64,000 nt of DNA, from positions 937,343 to 1,001,342 of the forward strand of contig KV748200.1 in the NCBI GenBank assembly GCA_001692895.1. The letters are read 5' to 3'. The DNA is from Cenococcum geophilum 1.58 (taxonomy: Eukaryota; Ascomycota; Dothideomycetes; Gloniales; Gloniaceae). How positions within the stretch are numbered: the stretch's first letter is position 1; every line of letters begins with the position of its first letter. Shown piece after piece: positions 35,201 through 45,599 of the stretch. The position numbers and the translations under genes were made by a program. The notes beneath the pieces were generated by a model. The model saw only the letters and a program-made list of their open reading frames with translations, ran no database searches and was not told where the DNA came from.

Positions 35201-37068
35201 GGAAGGAGATATAGCTAAGGTCTCTAAGGATAATATAATTGAAGGAAGAAGATTAAAGAAGCTACCTAAATAATATGGAGCTTATTTAACTTACCTTAAA
35301 GAAATAGACACCTTCTAACCGCTTTAAGCAGCCTTTTACGTAGGGCTTAAATATTAAAGGAAAATATACCGCGATAAGCTTTTACCTCTACCTAAGAACT
35401 AGAAGGAGCTTATAAGACACTAGTATAAGGCAGAATTTCTAGTAGCTGCTATAAAGGAGTATACGGATCTAGATAATTGTGGAATATTTAAAATCGTAGA
35501 TAAGACTTAATCTATTAAAACGGTACCTATTACCTGGGTATTTACCTATAAGATAGATACTAATAGATATCTTACGAAGTTTAAAGCTTGACTTTGTGTG
35601 AGAGGTAATCTATAATAGTTAATCTATAAGGATATATATGCAGCAACTTTGGCAGCTAAAGTCTTTAGAGCTCTCGCAGCAATTATTGTAGTATTTAATT
35701 TAGACGTCTAGTAGGGTAATGCTGTTAACGTATTCGCAAATAGCCTAATTAACGAAATCGTCTATATTAAATGTCTAGATGGATTTACTATTAAGGGCAA
35801 ATGTCTACTACTACGTAGAGCGCTCTATGGACTTTAATAATCGCCACGTCTTTAGCACAACGACTTTAGTAATTAGCTCGTCAAATTAGGGTTAAAGCCC
35901 GTTAGTGGTAAGCTGTGTCTCTACCACAATAACTTACTAATTGTATTCTTTTACGTAGATAATATCTGCGTCGCCTTTACTAAAGAAAATCGATTAGAGT
36001 TCTAGAGCTTTAAGGAAGTACTAATAAAGAAGTATAAGATAAAGGATTTAGGTAACCTATCCTAGTTCCTAGAAATTCGAATTATAAAAGACAGAACTTA
36101 AAGAAAGCTTTGGCTCTATTAAAACTCCTATATTAAAAAGATTACTAATGCATTTTACCTAACTAATATACGCTTAGTTAGTACGCCTATAGGCACTAAC
36201 GAGCTCCTACCTAACCCGGAGGAAGCTTTAAAATAGGACATCTACGTCTACTAAAGGATAGTTAGATCACTACTCTATATAACCTATATTATAAGACCCG
36301 ATATAGCTAAAGCTTTAGGTAAGCTATTAGAGTTCCTACGCAATCCCTTACCTCTATATAACGCCGCAGCTTAATAAGCAATTACCTACCTATATTAGCA
36401 TAAGACCCTTATAATTAAATACTTAGGTTAGAATATAGGAAGCTAAGCTTTTATAGGAGTAAGCGACGCGGCGTTCGGAGACAATTTAATAAGTAGACGC
36501 AGTATAGAAGGATACTTGTTTACCCTATTTAGAGGGGTAATTAATTAGCGCTTTATTAAGCAGATAATAGTAATAAAGTTAAGTACGGAGGTAGAGCTTA
36601 TAGCTCTGTCTTATATAGGAACGGAGTTAATCTAGTAGAGTTGCTTCTTTAAGGAAATTAAATTATCCTTAGATAAGGAACAAATAATTAGCTGCGATAA
36701 TCTATAGATAATTAGACTGCTTACAAAGGACAGACAAGAGCTTACTATAAAGCTTTAATACGTTAATATACACTACTACTGGCTTCACTAAGAAGTACGT
36801 AATAGCTAAATTAAAATTAATTGGACGTCTATAGCTGCTATAGTCGCAGACGGCTTAATAAAGGCCCTACCGCGTTAGAAGCATAAGGCGTTTATTTAAT
36901 AGTTAAATCTTATTAATATTAAGGATCTAATTTAATTTAATTTAAATGATATTAGGTAAGGTAACTATAGAGGATTTCCTTTAAAACTTAACACTAAATT
37001 ACCTATTATGACTTTTCATTTTATTTTCTATCTAGCTGCTCAGTCAAGACTAAGCAGCTGGGGGGGTG

Positions 37069-37295
37069 TGTTAACCATTGAGGTCACTCTTAGGTATCAC
37101 CTTATGACTCACCACCTTGTTCTCGTATGTCTTACTACTGTCTCGGTTAACGACTCGGTTAACGACACGGTCTACGACTCGGTTTACGATACGGTCAGCG
37201 AAGTAGTCTACTACCTATTTTCCTTATGTATTTATAGAGGCTCTAGAGCCACATTCAATAGACAGAGTTCTTCTTAGTGACTTGTCCGTCCGACA
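37069..37295 (+). repeat. 3' LTR of the copia element
   Basis: Begins TGTTAACCATTGAGG and ends GTCCGTCCGACA, 227 bases. It has fewer RIP changes than the 5' copy. The target copy TATTA follows at 37296-37300. Confidence 0.93.
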
Positions 37296-37300
37296 TATTA

Positions 37301-37720
37301 CGACGCTGGGCAATTCGCTCCTTCATCATCTTCCAAAGAGCCAATTGGGTTAAGATTAGGGCTATTTAGGGGCCAATCAAGTATTCGGATTTGGCCAGCC
37401 GCGAATCTAGCTTTAGTAGATTGAGCTTTGTGTACGGGCGCGCCGTCCATTTATATAATAGATAGGGTAGGATCGAACGGCTGTTGGGCGTTAATATATA
37501 TATAATACTCTTATTATAGCATTCGTAGAAGTTCTTTAGGCTTGAGTAAATGTGATCTTAGAAGCCTTAAGCCGTAATATTGCCCTATTCCTACTTGTTC
37601 TAAAAGACTAGAGGCCCTTTCTTAACACCCATAAAGCAAGCCCAAATTATTATATAAGTTACATTTTAATAATTTGATTTTCGCGATATAGATGCAAACA
37701 ACTTAAATTCACGTGGTATT
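37301..37720 (-). pseudogene. Tc1/mariner transposase, catalytic core fragment (split by copia element)
   Basis: The minus strand reads WACFMGVKKGPLVF, then IIYMDGAPVHKAQSTKA and RILDWPLNSPNLNPI, matching the DDE-type core of fungal Tc1-like transposases (W-A-C-F, a second Asp in MDGAPVHKA, and LDWPPNSPDLNPIE). One frame shift lies after NPI; past it LWKMMKERIAQRR continues to the copia target site. Stops and the loss of an N-terminal HTH region show decay. The C-terminus is at 31826-31976. Confidence 0.82.
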
Positions 37721-38035
37721 CTAACTTAATTAGGAAGGAATTAAAGTCAATTGGGGGGGTGTCCGCGTATCAATTAGGGGGTGTCCCTCTACCGTTACCT
37801 AAGTTTAATGCGAGTTAAAATGCATACGTAGCGGGGCAATAGCTCTTAATACGTAACTTCTCCAATTTTATTGTGCGTCGAGTCAGTGTATCTTGCTAGA
37901 GAGTTAACTGAGGGGAAGGGAAATTACGTAGTCCGTTTCACTACTTACTGCTGTCGTAATTAAAAAGCGAAGCGGCGCATGTTTTGACTGGTTCTATTTT
38001 TGAATCTTCGCCGAATACGGTGATTGGCCCTTAAG
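37721..38035. other. No gene recognised; possible transposon end
   Basis: CAATTGGGGGGGTGTCC and CAATTAGGGGGTGTCCC (about 37750-37787) form a short direct repeat that could belong to the end of the Tc1/mariner element. No matching inverted copy was found on the left side. Confidence 0.3.
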
Positions 38036-38360
38036 TATCCCTTGCAACGCTGCTTCGCGTCCAACGGTTATCGATAAGGATTAGCCAATCAAATCGTTAG
38101 GATAAATGAGCCGTGATGAGATATTTGAAGCTTTTGATATGTATATAAAATGCTGTACGAGCTTGATTTTTGGTAGAGAGTCATGTAATATATAAGCCCT
38201 AGCACTCGTCCTTTCTGCAGAATGGAATTCTACAGGCGCGATTGGAAGGCATGGTGGTTAATTATATTTCTATATAATTGTATGGACGCGTCTGCGGACA
38301 TTTGAAAATGGTGTTTGCGCACGGACCAACTCTCGTTAGACGCCAGCGTTGCAAGGGATA
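38036..38360. mobile_element. MITE, TATCCCTT family (copy 1)
   Basis: Perfect 15-base terminal inverted repeats TATCCCTTGCAACGC and GCGTTGCAAGGGATA, including the TA target bases. The left subterminal block CGCGTCCAACGGTTATCGAT is shared, inverted, with the element at 47711-47889. It is 325 bases long and non-coding. Confidence 0.75.
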
Positions 38361-38683
38361 TATATCGTCAATGCTCTACCTTGTACGCTCTGTCCACTTG
38401 ATGTACGTAACTGAGGCGCAAGCTTTACTAAAGTATGAGCAGAAAATACTCAAGCGGTGGGTAAGTGACGTGGATGAACGCGTCTTCCTATCCCTTCTAA
38501 TATCCTTAGGTGAAGTATAGAGGCTATAAAGAGGATGAGGTTTCTCCAGAAGCATCAAATCCACACAGCAACAGCAATCCTCTACAGTGAACATCATTCT
38601 AGTCTTTCTTTAAGCTCAAGCTTCAGTCTTTCCAATTTTTCAATCTATTTAAAAACACTACTCCACCTAACCTACCCATTAAA

Positions 38684-39496
38684 ATGCATTCCTCTACCAT
38701 CCTCCTCGCTGCCTCCTCTTTTATCTCCCTCTCCTCCTGCCTCCCAATGGATTAACTCCTCTCCGCCCGTGACCAAGTCTGTGGCAAGGCCCCCAGCGGC
38801 AGCAATACGCAACAGATGGTTCTCTCCCAGCCCTCGGGCCCGCAGAACGCAGCCGCATGCCTGAGCGACTGCGACGCCAACAGCTCGTGCCTGTCCTTCC
38901 TCTTCGGCATGGTTGACAACGATATTAAGTGCCTGCTGTACCCCTGCGCCGCGTCCGCCATCCCGACGCAGTCCAGCGCCAACCTAATTGCGTACGACAA
39001 GGCATGCGCCTCCGTCCCGACTGTCATGCCGACGGCTGAGAACCCAACTGGTGTTAATACGCAAACTGGCGACAATACGCAAACTAGCGCCAACACGGGG
39101 GGCGAGAGCAACCCTAGCAAGACGACGACGCCTGCGGGCAATCATTAGAGGCGGGAGCTGGTGGCCCGCAATACGTGCGGCGGGGCGCCGAGTGGGCCGT
39201 CTAACGCGCAGCCGATTTCTGCGCCGGCTGGTATTGATACCCTACCTGAGTGCAAGGCGAAGTGCACTGCGGATCCTTCGTGCGAGAGGTGAGTGAGCTC
39301 TTTCGGCGCCCCTTATACTTGGGGCTCTTCGGGTTTATAAGCTTAGCGCTAACATGTCTTCTCCAGCTTCTGCTTCGGAACACTCACGCCTGGCGGCGCT
39401 GATATCTGCCGCCTCTATGCTGTCCCAGCTGCCTCAGTGCCGGCGCCCGCTTCGGGCCAGTCGCTTCAGGTGTATGATGTTGGCTGCTCGGTTTAA
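38684..39496 (+). pseudogene. Secreted two-repeat Cys-rich protein with two RIP-type stops
   Basis: From ATG 38684 the frame starts MHSSTILLAASSFISLSSCL, a signal peptide, then two Cys-rich repeats: CLSDCDANSSCLSFLFG...CLLYPCA and CKAKCTADPSCESFCFG...CRLYAVP, both with a closing AYDKACAS/VYDVGCSV. The pattern resembles PAN/Apple-like modules of fungal secreted proteins. A Thr/Asn-rich linker joins them. A 78-base intron (39289-39366, GTGAGT to CTCCAG with GCTAAC) completes a 244-codon frame ending 39496. Two in-frame stops (TAA 38753, TAG 39146) both fit CpA-to-TpA changes of Gln codons. So the gene looks recently killed by RIP leaking from the flanking repeats; sequencing error is the alternative. 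Confidence 0.65.
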
Positions 39497-40029
39497 GCAG
39501 TGCGCCCTAATGCCCCTTGCTGCTTCTCCTTTGCTCTCAGCGTTTGTGGGTGGTTCGGATCTTGTACACCTAGGCGCTTATGGAAAGCTCTTAAAAAAAT
39601 TCGAAGGAGATAAGTGGTTAATATGTTGGGGACTAGATGGGTACATCATATAATGTGGATTTTTTTTGTTTAGTGAAATTTTTGGTGGAATATTTAGATT
39701 TGCTAAAATAAAGTCGCTTTACAGTCCTATGACTACATTCTCCATCTACTACTTATTTAGGTATCTCTGTAAGGATGCTAAGGGCTAAGGATCTATTTCT
39801 ATAGCTAGAAGTATTCTTATATTAGTGAAATAGTCTTCTTGTTACTGTTACGGCGCAGTGACGCTCATCGCTAAGTTCTGCCATATTCTGCCGCACTCTA
39901 ATTCTTAGCAAGGAGTATATTTCGTAACCCCCTTTACCATTCTCCTTCTTTAGTTTGGAATTCTTATACATAGGCTACCAATTGATTCAGTTCAAATCGA
40001 CCGAACCCCCACAATTACGACTTTAGGAC
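39497..40029. other. No gene recognised
   Basis: AT-rich, non-coding. TGTTACGGCGCAGTGACGC at 39848 and GCTAAGTTCTGCC at 39869 resemble pieces of the solo LTR at 6456-6682, suggesting an LTR fragment. Confidence 0.3.
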
Positions 40030-40295
40030 TTTAACGTAAATGCGAGGTTAGCTATGCGAGTGAGCGTGTCTAGATGCTCCCCCTACGCGCCCTCTTTAAC
40101 GTCCCCATTACTTACACCACTAGCTCTTCGGCCCCCTTCCACCGCCCTTGATTCCTGTACGTCGACGCCAGGTTAGCCATGCTGCTCAGCGTGAAAGGAT
40201 GCTCCACCCCAAGTACCCTCTTGAACGTCCAGCTTTTCGGCCTCTTTCCACCGCCCTTGATTCCTGAATGTCGACGCCAGGTTGGACTCCACATC
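40030..40295 (-). pseudogene. TPR (kinesin-light-chain type) repeat fragment
   Basis: The minus strand reads NLASTFRNQGRWKEAEKLDVQ (split by a frame shift from) RVLGVEHPFTLSSMANLAST and YRNQGRWKGAEELVV. This 42-residue spacing and the NLAxTYRNQGRWKEAE core are typical of TPR_10/TPR_12 arrays in fungal patatin- or NB-ARC-TPR proteins. Two to three repeats only, with frame breaks; the rest of the gene is absent, so it is a decayed fragment. Confidence 0.65.
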
Positions 40296-41184
40296 CCTCA
40301 GAACCAAACCTCAGGTTACGATCTATTTAAGCATACTACAAGCAGCCCGCCAAACTTATAACGAAGTCCTCACATTCCTGTTTGGAAACAACGTTCTACA
40401 TCTTGACATACATGCAACGATGGCCATCAAATTTCTCCGATCTATCCCAGATGGGGTTCAGATGACAATCGAATCGCCAACACTGGAGCCTGGATCTACA
40501 TCCAACTGTGGCTGCGCGTTCAGCTGCAAACTCTGCGAGTATCTGGCAAGCGAGATGACTCTCGACACTCTGACTGAAGATTGACTATGATCTGGATGAC
40601 GGGATTTCAGCCGGTAGTGCAACTCCTGCTTATACCCACACTTCGAAATGACGATTATCCGCCAGGTCGCTGATGCGTTCATGGAGAAGAAGGTCAAGAA
40701 GGTTCGGCCGGCTTACGTGATGATGCAAGAATCAGATATACAAGAGATGTTGGGATAGATCACGACAACTGGTGGTGGAGAGAATCCCTTTGGATATCGT
40801 TGGAAGCAGGGCAGGCGGTCTGAGTTCACCACCAGGGAAGAATTGGAAGCATATATAACAACGATCTCCAAGCAACGGCAGTGGGATTTCATCGCTCGTT
40901 TTGGACCGCGTCAGCTTGGTAAGACTGGAACGGGTGTTGAGTTGACAAGCAAGGAGATGCTGGTGGAGAGAATGAACCCGAAGAAGCGAATAGTGGAGGA
41001 TGAAGTAGAAGAGGCGGAGGAAGGAGAGAAAGTAATGTGTCCACCTAAGCGGCAGAAAGCCCTATTCAGGAGCGGCTGCGCCAGGCGCTATATTGAGCAC
41101 GCGAAATTTCTTTTAAGGTGCGTTCGTCGTCTCTGGCGTCCTGGAGAGTTTGGTTGTGAAGCGGGAGAAATTGATTCGTACTAG
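40282..41184 (+). pseudogene. 2EXR/DUF7730-like gene, probably decayed
   Basis: From 40282 the frame contains ILQAARQTYNEVLTFLFGNN and VLHLDIHATMAIKFLRSIP, similar to the N-terminal block (CRQIYNEALPFLYGxNxLHL) of fungal 2EXR/DUF7730 proteins. It stops at 40584, but protein-like sequence resumes in other frames at 40651 (MTIIRQVADAFMEKKVKKV) and 40763-41184 (EELEAYITTISKQRQWDFIA, then an acidic-basic tail). Either unrecognised introns join these or the gene has broken. The family has no known function. The start may lie upstream, because the family block normally follows a longer N-terminus. Confidence 0.4.
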
Positions 41185-41315
41185 TTGCACATTACCAAAT
41201 AGATTGATAATGCGGAATAGCTTGATCTTATGGTGCGTATATCTGATGTAAATAAATAACAGTGACATGCTGTATGATACTATTTTAGAGGAATATTTAT
41301 ACCGGTTGACCAGTA

Positions 41316-41714
41316 GGGGGGTTTCGATGAACTGACGGAAGGTAATGCAACTCGAATCGAGGCGATCTTCGCGCACTAGCGGTATATAGTTAGTAGGGCC
41401 TTCCGTCAGATTCGATTCTTGGCAAATATCAAAAGTTTTGATGGATATTTTCATCAGAACTTTAAACCAGCCCCCTATTTTGTTAACAGCAGCCAGCGAC
41501 TCCAAATTTCGCACAGTTGATCCTTGCCACTATGTCTTTTGATCCCGCGCGCCAAGTTGATCGAACCGTCAAGTTGGTGGGAGGCAAGAATTGCTCTCTA
41601 TCGAAACCCCTACTTGACCAATTGCCGGAAAGTCGAGCTAATCGTATATGTAAGCACTAAAAAATTAGCTTTACCTTTCATCAGATACCTTCCGTCAGTT
41701 CATCGAAACCCCCC
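41316..41714. mobile_element. MITE with GGGGGGTTTCGATGAAC ends
   Basis: Left end GGGGGGTTTCGATGAACTGA and the right end (CAGTTCATCGAAACCCCCC) are inverted over about 29 bases, including CGGAAGGTA/TACCTTCCG. TA precedes the left end, and TTA follows the right. A second internal CCTTCCGTCAG motif lies near 41399. It is 399 bases and non-coding, suggesting a Tc1/mariner-type MITE. Confidence 0.75.
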
Positions 41715-41936
41715 TTAGTGGGGCACAGTTCAGGCGAGAAGGGTGGTGTCGAGAAGACCGATGAATCTTGGCGCTTCAGCCCCACCGACGTTATGCCAAT
41801 GTAGAAAGATTGCCATCACCAAGTCAAGATTCCCATATCAACACCACCTCGATCGAAAAGATATCCTTTTTTGACACGCCTGCCTCCGGGCTCAATTACA
41901 TCGAAGCCATATCTCTCAACTTCACGCACGACCAAA

Positions 41937-42199
41937 ATGTCCGACCTCGATCCTATTGACCCATCCTAGCCAACTCTATCAAAAGCATATACTACCCTTG
42001 GAAAACCTGCTTCCAAACAACCCGCTGAATCATATCAAACCCTGGGAAAGACGGTAGAAGATGTAGGTCGGCATAATGAGCTGGATGGAGAGCAGATAGC
42101 TGCACCAGGGGAAGGCAAGGTCAGAGGTGTAGTGGAAGGAGAAGACGGACGAAAAGGTGCGAGTGGACAGCAAGATGATCTGACAGCGGACATTGAGAG
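41937..42199 (+). pseudogene. Unknown protein gene fragment with early stop and transposon insertion
   Basis: From ATG 41937 the frame reads MSDLDPIDPS, a TAG at 41967, then SKAYTTLGKPASKQPAESYQ and TVEDVGRHNELDGEQIAAPG through GRKGASGQQDDLTADIER, ending at a good donor site GTACGT (42200). The sequence is hydrophilic and low in complexity but clearly protein-like. The TAG fits a CAG-to-TAG change in RIP context. A Tc1 fragment follows at once, so the downstream exon is cut off. I do not recognise the family. Confidence 0.45.
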
Positions 42200-42215
42200 G
42201 TACGTTGTAAAGATA

Positions 42216-42778
42216 AGGAGTATTTCAGACTTTCGAATAAGTCCTCTATTAAAATGGCAGTGCCTCTGCCCGTATACTGCTCTACTACGTCCTTGTATTC
42301 GTATATAGTAGGGCACACGTGCTGCGTATATACGTGGCTTAATATATTACCTAATTCCTTTTCGAATACCACCAATCTACCTTTTCTACATAAGGATATC
42401 GTCCCTTGTATTATCTAGGAGCTATAGCCACGGAACTTAGGGAAGCAGTAGCTACCTAAGTACTTCTCCTCTGGCTGTTAAGTTACGTATACCTTTCTAA
42501 AGCCTCCCGCTGAGAAGGATAGGACGTCGACCTAGGTACTTTCTTGGTGTCTTGGAGCACAATTGAAAAGCTTTATAGACGGTTGAATATGGAAGCTTTA
42601 AGGACGATGCGATCGTGCAGTAACGTCGACGTCCAAATCGATATAACGAGAAGATCTGAAGACGTTCTCTATAGGTAAGGTGCATCCCTAGAGGCCTATA
42701 TGGATTGGGCGACGCATACAACGAGTTCCGGAGGGGGAGGGGGGGGGGGCCTCGATTTTGACGAACGAGAGACGGCAT
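42216..42778 (-). pseudogene. Tc1/mariner transposase remnant (HTH and partial core)
   Basis: The minus-strand ORF from 42778 contains HLTYRERLQIFSLYRFGRRR, then YCTIASSLKLPYSTVYKAFQ and GRRPILLSGR, an N-terminal HTH with the GRP linker of Tc1-like transposases. Downstream in another frame, EKYLGSYCFPKFRGYSS and ISLCRKGRLVVFEKELGNI match the region before the second catalytic Asp. The C-terminal part is not found. A run of Gs at 42739-42750 lies in the ORF. It interrupts the gene fragment to its left. Confidence 0.65.
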
Positions 42779-42789
42779 ACCCTAATTCT

Positions 42790-44493
42790 ATCATCGCAGG
42801 AGTCATTTGCAGGGGCTATATACTGTACGTTTGGCTTCTCGAAGGTTCTGCAGCTTTATAAATATAGGTGGCGAATTTGTGTAATAAATCCTCTATAATA
42901 CGCACGGGTGCTAATAGGGGGGCGTCTGCTCCCCTTGTATGTGTCTTATGCCGCAATTTCTTGTAATAGGCCCATTAACCTTATTAAGTGGAATAGAAGA
43001 CTAAATTAATCCATCTAATTATATTAACGCCTCTTTTACGTTATATCGTTACAGAAGAAATCTAGAATAAAGGTATCCAGATAAACGCCACCGTAAAAGT
43101 TGTTGAGAAATAAAAATCCGCTTCGGTTAGTAGTTGGGCACCACCACAAAACCCACGCTTTTATAGCTTTTATACAGCTTCCTTTCACCTCTTCCTCTAA
43201 CCCAAAAAAACACCTATCCACCTCCTTAAACAAACGTGGATACTAACATCTCTAGAGTTACTAGTACCAAACCTTCACCAACATGCTCGCGGACCCCATC
43301 AGTAAATCCTCTCCTCGTAACCTTGTGGCTCCTTACGCCATCCCCCAGACACCTAAGCCTCTTAATGCTGGGTAACGAACGAGCTAGAGAGATTAGAAGG
43401 CCCCAAGCCCCAAGCCCTCCCATAAGCTATAATAACCACATCTACCGTAATATTTCTCCGAAAATAATGGAACCAATTACTCTAATAGAAGGGATTGTAT
43501 AAGCAAACTAAATAATACTAGCCATTGCTAGGGAATATTGCAAATTGTGTGATCCGTCGGAGGCATATAACTCCATAATGGCCTTGTTTAGTGGAAATAG
43601 TATTGCTCACGGCTTCCTTGGAACTATAGGCCTTCAACCCAATTCAGGATGTGTCTTCCGCTCGTGGTTAAGCCTAGCATCCTTTCTTTTAAAGGCCTTT
43701 TCGCATCCATGACTGGCGCGGGGGAATTCACACGAAACTTTATCTGAAATTCCATGTGTGGTTCTTATGTGGCGCCAAATATTGAAGGAGGAAGAGGCCG
43801 TCGCTTCATGTGTTTCAGTAGCTAATGTGTCAATACTATAATAGGAAGAAAGCTGAGCAAGCTCCGGCCCGAGAGGCGATGAAACAGCAACGTGAGAAGA
43901 TCGTCGACGATGGAGGTGCGTTGGGACTGCGAGGGGGACCTGCGAATCTAGTGGGTAAAGACAACTGTCTAAATACCTCAGATTGAGTAAACCATTTGTA
44001 ATCAGTGGGGGCTTTTAGGAGAAAGAATCCGAGGATATGAACAGCCGTGAGCGAAAATTCTGGCTGTACTTATTCTGCAAAGATTGAACGATACCTATGC
44101 AGATTGCATCAGTAGATGAGTGAGGGCAGAAATTCTATTTCCGTCTCGATTTCTTGATTCATTGGTTCTTCGAAGCGATGTTGACCTAAAAGCTTTCCAA
44201 ATCCAAACATGCTTCCTCATTTAAGACTTTGTGAATCGGGAACGTCTTTCAAGTTAGACATCTCTAAAGAGGTCTGTAGCTTTTGCTCCCATTAAGCCAC
44301 TCTTTCCTTTGGCAGGACTTGAGGCCATGCAAAAACGAACAATCTGCCAATATCCTGGCTTCCTGTGGAACCCCTTAGGTGGAGCTAGTGCCTGGGCAAT
44401 CCGAAACGTAGCCCTTATCTCTTGGATATACGATAATACAACTCCGTCGCTATGCAATAGAACAAAACAAAAAGATACAAACCCTGTGTGGCT
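42790..44493. other. No gene recognised (1.7 kb)
   Basis: Mixed, partly AT-rich sequence. ORFs of 65-92 codons (for example 43236-43502 plus) show no family features. The stretch is the boundary between the repeat-rich accessory part and the housekeeping block that starts with TAF3. Confidence 0.4.
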
Positions 44494-45312
44494 TCAATCA
44501 CCGGTGGAATTTCCGTTCGTTTCGATAGACTCCATGGTGTGTCCGTTTGTCTCTTTGAGGGCGTCAAGCTTCACAGATCGTTGCTGAGTCCGCAAAACCC
44601 ATTCTTGGATGGTCTCGACTGGGCCTCCTTCGATCCTGACTGGCCTTGCTTCTGCGGGCTGGCCAAGTACTGTCCCTTGATATCTTGACTCAACGCCTGT
44701 TTTGCTGTGCTTCTTCATCAGAGCTGTAGAACACTTGTCAGCGTTTCTGTCCCCTCGACCACTGTGACTTAGTCTCCCCAGCACGACGCATTGACAGGTT
44801 GGGAAAGTGTACATACCAGTCAGATAGTCTTCTAAATCCCCTCTGCCCTCCATATCTGTGGCTTCTGTAGTCCTCTGAGCTTCTAAGCCTGCGATTCTTC
44901 GAATCTCGGCATTCTGTGCTCCGCGTACCCAATCTACAAACTCCCTCACATCCCGCGTGTCCTCCTCGTCCCGCCTCATCCTTTCTTTAGCTCTGAGGCC
45001 ATTTCTTTCGGGATATTCTTCTAGAGGCTTTCTTAGCGCTTCCTTCCACGCTTCCTCGGCAGCTGTTAAAGAGGGTGTTAACAGGCCGCAGTCCTGCAGA
45101 GCCATCCGCACATCTGTGATGTCAGGTTCCAGGGTGTTGTGATTGCAGTAAGCGTTTGTGGCTGTTCGTGAGGCCAGAAGCAAGAGGTAACGGGCAGTGA
45201 TATCGGCTAAGGTGTCAATTACAGAAGGTCGTGCGGAGTGAAAGCCGGCAGCACGAAGGATATGAAGAATTGCTGGGCGTAGGAGAGAGTTGTGGAGCGT
45301 GTTAGCGGACAT
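44494..45312 (-). CDS. TAF3: TAF3-type TFIID subunit (BTP histone-fold protein)
   Basis: The protein starts MSANTLHNSLLRPAILHILR and continues GFHSARPSVIDTLADITARY and NHNTLEPDITDVRMALQDCG, the bromodomain-associated (BTP) histone fold of TAF3, about residues 5-80. An acidic/basic middle follows and then a conserved FLTALMKKHSKTG-like box, here spliced as DYLT/ALMKKHSKTG across a 93-base intron (44724-44816, GTATGT to CTACAG). Because 93 is a multiple of three, the unspliced frame is also open, but splicing restores the box. The product is about 241 aa without a PHD finger, as in fungi. TAF3 pairs with TAF10 in TFIID and acts in RNA polymerase II initiation in the nucleus. The frame is open upstream to 45456, but the histone fold suggests the start at 45312. 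Confidence 0.85.
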   Translation of the reverse strand: MSANTLHNSLLRPAILHILRAAGFHSARPSVIDTLADITARYLLLLASRTATNAYCNHNTLEPDITDVRMALQDCGLLTPSLTAAEEAWKEALRKPLEEYPERNGLRAKERMRRDEEDTRDVREFVDWVRGAQNAEIRRIAGLEAQRTTEATDMEGRGDLEDYLTGMYTFPTCQCVVLGRLSHSGRGDRNADKCSTALMKKHSKTGVESRYQGTVLGQPAEARPVRIEGGPVETIQEWVLRTQQRSVKLDALKETNGHTMESIETNGNSTGD

Positions 45313-45599
45313 GGTCGGGAATTGGGCAGTCCTCAGCGGATGCGCTGCGAAGGATGGAGCGGTATAGGTAGTGACAGCGGATATAAATGCTTTCGCGTTC
45401 ACCTTGCCGCGACATTCACCGCCGGATTCTGCCGTGCCTTTGTTCGCGCATTCCATCCAAGGGTCTCAACTCCAGTTCAGCTCCAGTTCACCGTTCACTG
45501 TACTTGACCTTCGCAGGTACGATTTAGCGCATTTACTCACCCGTATCCACCTAAACCGACAGCATTTCTCGTACCTTCTATCCTATCAAATCTCATAAA
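45313..45599. promoter_or_regulatory. Shared spacer between divergent TAF3 and TAF7
   Basis: 287 bases separate the two start codons. No TATA box is evident. The sequence is pyrimidine-rich on the plus strand just before the TAF7 ATG (TCTCATAAAATGG). If the upstream TAF3 start at 45456 were used, only 143 bases would remain, which argues for the inner start. Confidence 0.55.

Larger units (their letters stand above)
31977..37295 (+). mobile_element. Complete Ty1/copia LTR retrotransposon, RIP-mutated
   Basis: 227-base LTRs (31977-32203, 37069-37295) and TATTA on both outer sides (31972-31976, 37296-37300) fix the ends. Plus-strand order is gag with a CCHC-like Cys motif near 33175, protease near 33470 (VILDPVIT for WILDSGAT), integrase near 33960-34700 (DLI*GIKAYNGYKYIIHFF), RT near 35520-36200 (RALYGL, and FYVDNICVAF at 35949 for YVDD) and RNase H near 36440-36700 (GVSDAAFGDNLISRRSIEGY). 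Integrase before RT makes it Ty1/copia. A G-rich tract, GCAGCTGGGGGGG, precedes the 3' LTR. Catalytic Asp-to-Asn and many Gln/Arg-to-stop changes are RIP-type. It inserted into a Tc1/mariner transposase. Confidence 0.93.

Noticed and set aside
38278-38520. 80-codon plus ORF
   Set aside because: It starts inside the 325-base MITE and shows no protein family features.
45313-45456. Upstream TAF3 start at 45456
   Set aside because: The extra 48 residues look like translated promoter sequence and the histone fold begins right after the Met at 45312.
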